Source: Burkholderiaceae bacterium (lineage in GTDB: Bacteria > Pseudomonadota > Gammaproteobacteria > Burkholderiales > Burkholderiaceae). Taken from it: a DNA stretch of 15,480 bases. The notes beneath the pieces are model-generated. The model was not told where the DNA came from, searched no databases, and saw only the letters and a list, made by a program, of their open reading frames with translations. Shown piece by piece: positions 13,049 to 15,480 of the stretch. The stretch lies in assembly GCA_023253905.1 (NCBI GenBank), contig JALREG010000411.1, positions 1-15,480 of the forward strand, in the 5' to 3' direction. Position numbers and translations under genes: made by a program. Numbering within the stretch: position 1 is the stretch's first letter; every line of letters starts with the position of its first letter.

Positions 13049-15480
13049 ATGTCCTCACTTAGCAGTGCGCAGCCTTCCGCCCCTGGAATTCAGGGGCTCT
13101 ACGATCCCGTGAACGAACATGATTCGTGCGGCGTGGGGTTTGTCGCCCATATCAAGGGCAAGAAAAGCCATCGCATCATCGAGCAGGGTTCGCAGATTCT
13201 CTGCAATCTCGATCACCGCGGTGCGGTGGGCGCCGACCCCCTGATGGGTGATGGTGCGGGCATGCTGATCCAGATCCCGGACCAGTTCTTTCGCGATGAA
13301 ATGGTGCGCCAGGGCGTGACATTGCCGCCGGCTGGTGAATACGGCGTCGGCATGGTTTTTCTACCCAAAGAGCATGCGTCGCGTCTCGCCTGCGAGCAGG
13401 AGATGGAGCGCGCGATTCGAGCCGAGGGGCAGATTCTGCTGGGTTGGCGCGATGTGCCGATCGACCGCGGCATGCCCATGTCGCCCACGGTCAAGGCAAA
13501 AGAGCCCGTCATTCGCCAGGTGTTCATCGGCCGGGGTCCCGATGTGATGGTGACCGATGCGCTGGAACGAAAGCTCTACGTCATCCGCAAAACCGCGAGC
13601 CACGCCATCCAGAAGCTTGCGCTTGCGCACGGCAAGGAATATTTCGTGCCGTCCATGTCGGCGCGCACCATCGTTTACAAAGGGCTCTTGCTGTGTGGTC
13701 AGGTGGTGCAGTACTACCGCGACCTGCAGGATCCGCGCGTGGTGTCAGCCTTCGCACTGGTGCATCAGCGCTTTTCCACCAACACCTTCCCCGAGTGGCC
13801 GCTTGCCCACCCCTACCGGATGGTTGCGCACAACGGCGAAATCAACACGGTCAAAGGTAACTACAATTGGCTTCGTGCGCGCGAGGGCGTGATGCGCTCG
13901 GCGGTACTCGGCGAGGATCTCGCCAAGCTCTATCCGGTGGTCTACGCCGGCCAGTCCGACACCGCCACGTTTGATAACTGCCTGGAGCTGCTCGTGATGG
14001 CGGGCTACCCCATCGCGCAGGCGGTCATGATGATGATCCCCGAAGCGTGGGAGCAGCACACGCTCATGGACGCCAAGCGGCGCGCGTTCTATGAGTTTCA
14101 TGCAGCGATGATGGAGCCCTGGGACGGCCCGGCCGCCATTGCCTTCACCGATGGCCGCCAGATCGGTGCCACGCTCGATCGGAACGGGCTGCGTCCGGCG
14201 CGTTACTGCGTGACCGATGACGACATGGTGATCATGGCCTCTGAGTCGGGCGTGCTGCCGATTCCCGAGAGCCGGATCGTAAAGAAGTGGCGTCTGCAGC
14301 CGGGCAAAATGTTCCTGATCGACCTCGAGCAGGGCCGCATCATCGATGACGCGGAACTCAAGTCGCAGCTCGCCAACAGCAAGCCCTACCGCGAGTGGAT
14401 CGAGGCGATTCGTGTCAAGCTCGATGAAATCGGCTCGCTCGACGCTGACATCGAAACTGACCGCCGCGAGCTTGCACCTGCTGTGCCGCTACTCGATCGC
14501 CAGCAGGCCTTTGGCTACACCCAGGAGGACCTGTCCCACTTCCTGGAGCCCATGGCCCGGAGCGGCGACGACCCCGTCGGCTCGATGGGATCGGACTTCC
14601 CGATCGCCGTCCTGTCGAAGCGCTCCAAGCTGCTCTACGACTATTTCAAGCAGAACTTCGCCCAGGTCACGAACCCGCCGATCGACCCGATCCGCGAGGA
14701 ACTGGTCATGAGCCTGGTGTCGATGATCGGGCCCCGGCCGAACCTGCTCGGCCGGCAGGCCGGCGCCCACAAGCGCCTGGAGGTCGCCCAGCCGATCCTC
14801 ACAAACGAGGACCTGGCCAAGATCCGGTCGATCCACCAGCTGCTCGACGGCGCCTTCCGCACCGCGACCCTCGACGCGACCTGGCCGGCCTCGGAAGGGG
14901 CGGCGGGCCTGGAAGGCGCGATCCAGCGCCTGTGCCGCGAGGCGACCGACCAGGTCCTGGCCGACAGCAACATCCTGATCCTGTCGGACCGCGAGGCGTC
15001 CGCCGACCGGATCCCGATCCCGGCGGCCCTGGCCACGGCGGCGGTCCACCATCACCTGATCCGGCAGGGCCTGCGCATGCAGACCGGCCTGGTCATCGAG
15101 ACGGGCGAGGCCCGCGAGGTGCATCACTTCTGCGTCCTCGCCGGCTATGGCGCAGAGGCGGTGAACCCGTACCTCGCCTTCGAGACCCTCGAGGAGATCC
15201 GTGTCCGCAACGGCATGCCGGAAACGGCCTATGAGGTTCGCAAGAACTACATCAAGGCCGTGGGCAAGGGCATTCTCAAGGTCATGTCCAAGATGGGCAT
15301 CTCGACCTACCAGTCGTACTGCGGCGCCCAGATCTTTGACGCGGTCGGCCTGTCGAGCGAGTTCATCGAGGCCTATTTCACCGGGACGGCCACGACCATC
15401 GAGGGCGCCGGCCTGGTCCAGGTCGCCGAGGAAAGCGTTCGCCGGCACCGGGACGCCTATGGCGACTCCCCCATCTACGC
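13049..15480 (+). CDS. gltB: Glutamate synthase (NADPH) large subunit, 5' part
   Basis: GltB takes the amide nitrogen of glutamine and transfers it to 2-oxoglutarate, making glutamate with GltD as electron donor. The window shows 810 codons of a gene usually about 1,500 long. A 26-residue propeptide is followed by the N-terminal nucleophile Cys27 in DSCGVGFVA, starting the class II glutaminase domain (about 27-430). That domain contains HQRFSTNTFP (239-248), AHNGEINT, QSDTATFDN and RNGLRPARY. The central domain follows, with GSMG, VTNPPIDPIREE and REVHHFCVLAGYGAEA. The ATG has GGAG seven bases upstream. From about codon 488 the codon usage and protein character change while the frame stays open (see the separate entry). 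The usual order would place gltD downstream, beyond the window. Confidence 0.95.
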   Translation, partial: MSSLSSAQPSAPGIQGLYDPVNEHDSCGVGFVAHIKGKKSHRIIEQGSQILCNLDHRGAVGADPLMGDGAGMLIQIPDQFFRDEMVRQGVTLPPAGEYGVGMVFLPKEHASRLACEQEMERAIRAEGQILLGWRDVPIDRGMPMSPTVKAKEPVIRQVFIGRGPDVMVTDALERKLYVIRKTASHAIQKLALAHGKEYFVPSMSARTIVYKGLLLCGQVVQYYRDLQDPRVVSAFALVHQRFSTNTFPEWPLAHPYRMVAHNGEINTVKGNYNWLRAREGVMRSAVLGEDLAKLYPVVYAGQSDTATFDNCLELLVMAGYPIAQAVMMMIPEAWEQHTLMDAKRRAFYEFHAAMMEPWDGPAAIAFTDGRQIGATLDRNGLRPARYCVTDDDMVIMASESGVLPIPESRIVKKWRLQPGKMFLIDLEQGRIIDDAELKSQLANSKPYREWIEAIRVKLDEIGSLDADIETDRRELAPAVPLLDRQQAFGYTQEDLSHFLEPMARSGDDPVGSMGSDFPIAVLSKRSKLLYDYFKQNFAQVTNPPIDPIREELVMSLVSMIGPRPNLLGRQAGAHKRLEVAQPILTNEDLAKIRSIHQLLDGAFRTATLDATWPASEGAAGLEGAIQRLCREATDQVLADSNILILSDREASADRIPIPAALATAAVHHHLIRQGLRMQTGLVIETGEAREVHHFCVLAGYGAEAVNPYLAFETLEEIRVRNGMPETAYEVRKNYIKAVGKGILKVMSKMGISTYQSYCGAQIFDAVGLSSEFIEAYFTGTATTIEGAGLVQVAEESVRRHRDAYGDSPIY
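14510..14530. other. Abrupt codon-usage boundary inside gltB
   Basis: By hand count, valine codons before position 14,520 in gltB are 22 GTG, 9 GTC, 3 GTT and 2 GTA; after it they are 4 GTG, 14 GTC and 2 GTT. Aspartate is 17 GAT and 14 GAC before, 0 GAT and 16 GAC after. The switch coincides with the conserved residues FGYTQED (488-494). After it, segments such as SMIGPRPNLLG and HKRLEVAQPILTN look alphaproteobacterial to me. Either recombination within gltB or an assembly chimera would explain this; the sequence alone cannot separate the two. Confidence 0.7.

Noticed and set aside
14489..15448. 319-codon open frame on the minus strand opposite gltB
   Set aside because: The + strand frame encodes clear GltB. 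The antisense frame is Asp/Val/Arg-rich, as expected from C-ending codons read backwards.

Overview
The window is high-GC bacterial DNA carrying housekeeping genes. Several things point to a betaproteobacterium. The order hemB, engB, cytochrome c4, msrP, msrQ, lysA, lptM, cyaY, class A PBP, aroK, aroB, dgt, gltB is one I recall from Burkholderiales-type genomes. HemB is of the aspartate-rich metal-site type, and the first PBP fragment ends in VRNQIF. The genus cannot be named from sequence alone. No phage, transposon, CRISPR array, rRNA or tRNA gene was found.

Left part (1-2774). The window opens inside the 3' end of a class A penicillin-binding protein gene. A conserved protein of unknown function follows and converges on hemB, sharing a CTAG stop overlap. 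Between hemB and engB lies a short intergenic region. It contains what looks like a complete, unannotated small RNA gene on the + strand: a sigma70-type promoter, three hairpins and an intrinsic terminator. One hairpin loop carries CUCCUCC, an anti-Shine-Dalgarno-like motif. This is the best candidate for an undescribed or little-described element here.

Middle part (2775-9778). A di-heme cytochrome c4 gene is followed by msrP-msrQ, a periplasmic methionine sulfoxide reductase with its membrane heme partner. Reading convergently is the lptM-lysA pair (LPS-transport accessory lipoprotein and diaminopimelate decarboxylase). Divergent from that pair is cyaY (frataxin), which converges on a full-length PBP1A gene. 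The cytochrome c biogenesis pair resB-ccsA that I would expect between cytochrome c4 and msrP is absent.

Right part (9779-15480). A 65-bp divergent promoter region separates the PBP1A gene from aroK-aroB-dgt: two shikimate-pathway enzymes and a dNTP triphosphohydrolase. The type IV pilus genes pilMNOPQ, which often sit between PBP1A and aroK, are absent. A 325-bp leader precedes gltB, the glutamate synthase large subunit, which runs off the window end. Within gltB, codon usage changes sharply at about 14,510-14,530 with the reading frame intact: valine and aspartate codons switch to C-ending, and the protein becomes alphaproteobacterium-like. That means either a mosaic gene or a chimeric assembly join in a conserved stretch.

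Most genes make central metabolites (heme, lysine/mDAP, aromatics, glutamate) or build the envelope (PBP1A, LptM). MsrPQ protects periplasmic proteins from oxidation. The unusual parts are the small RNA gene, the gltB mosaic and the two missing gene blocks.
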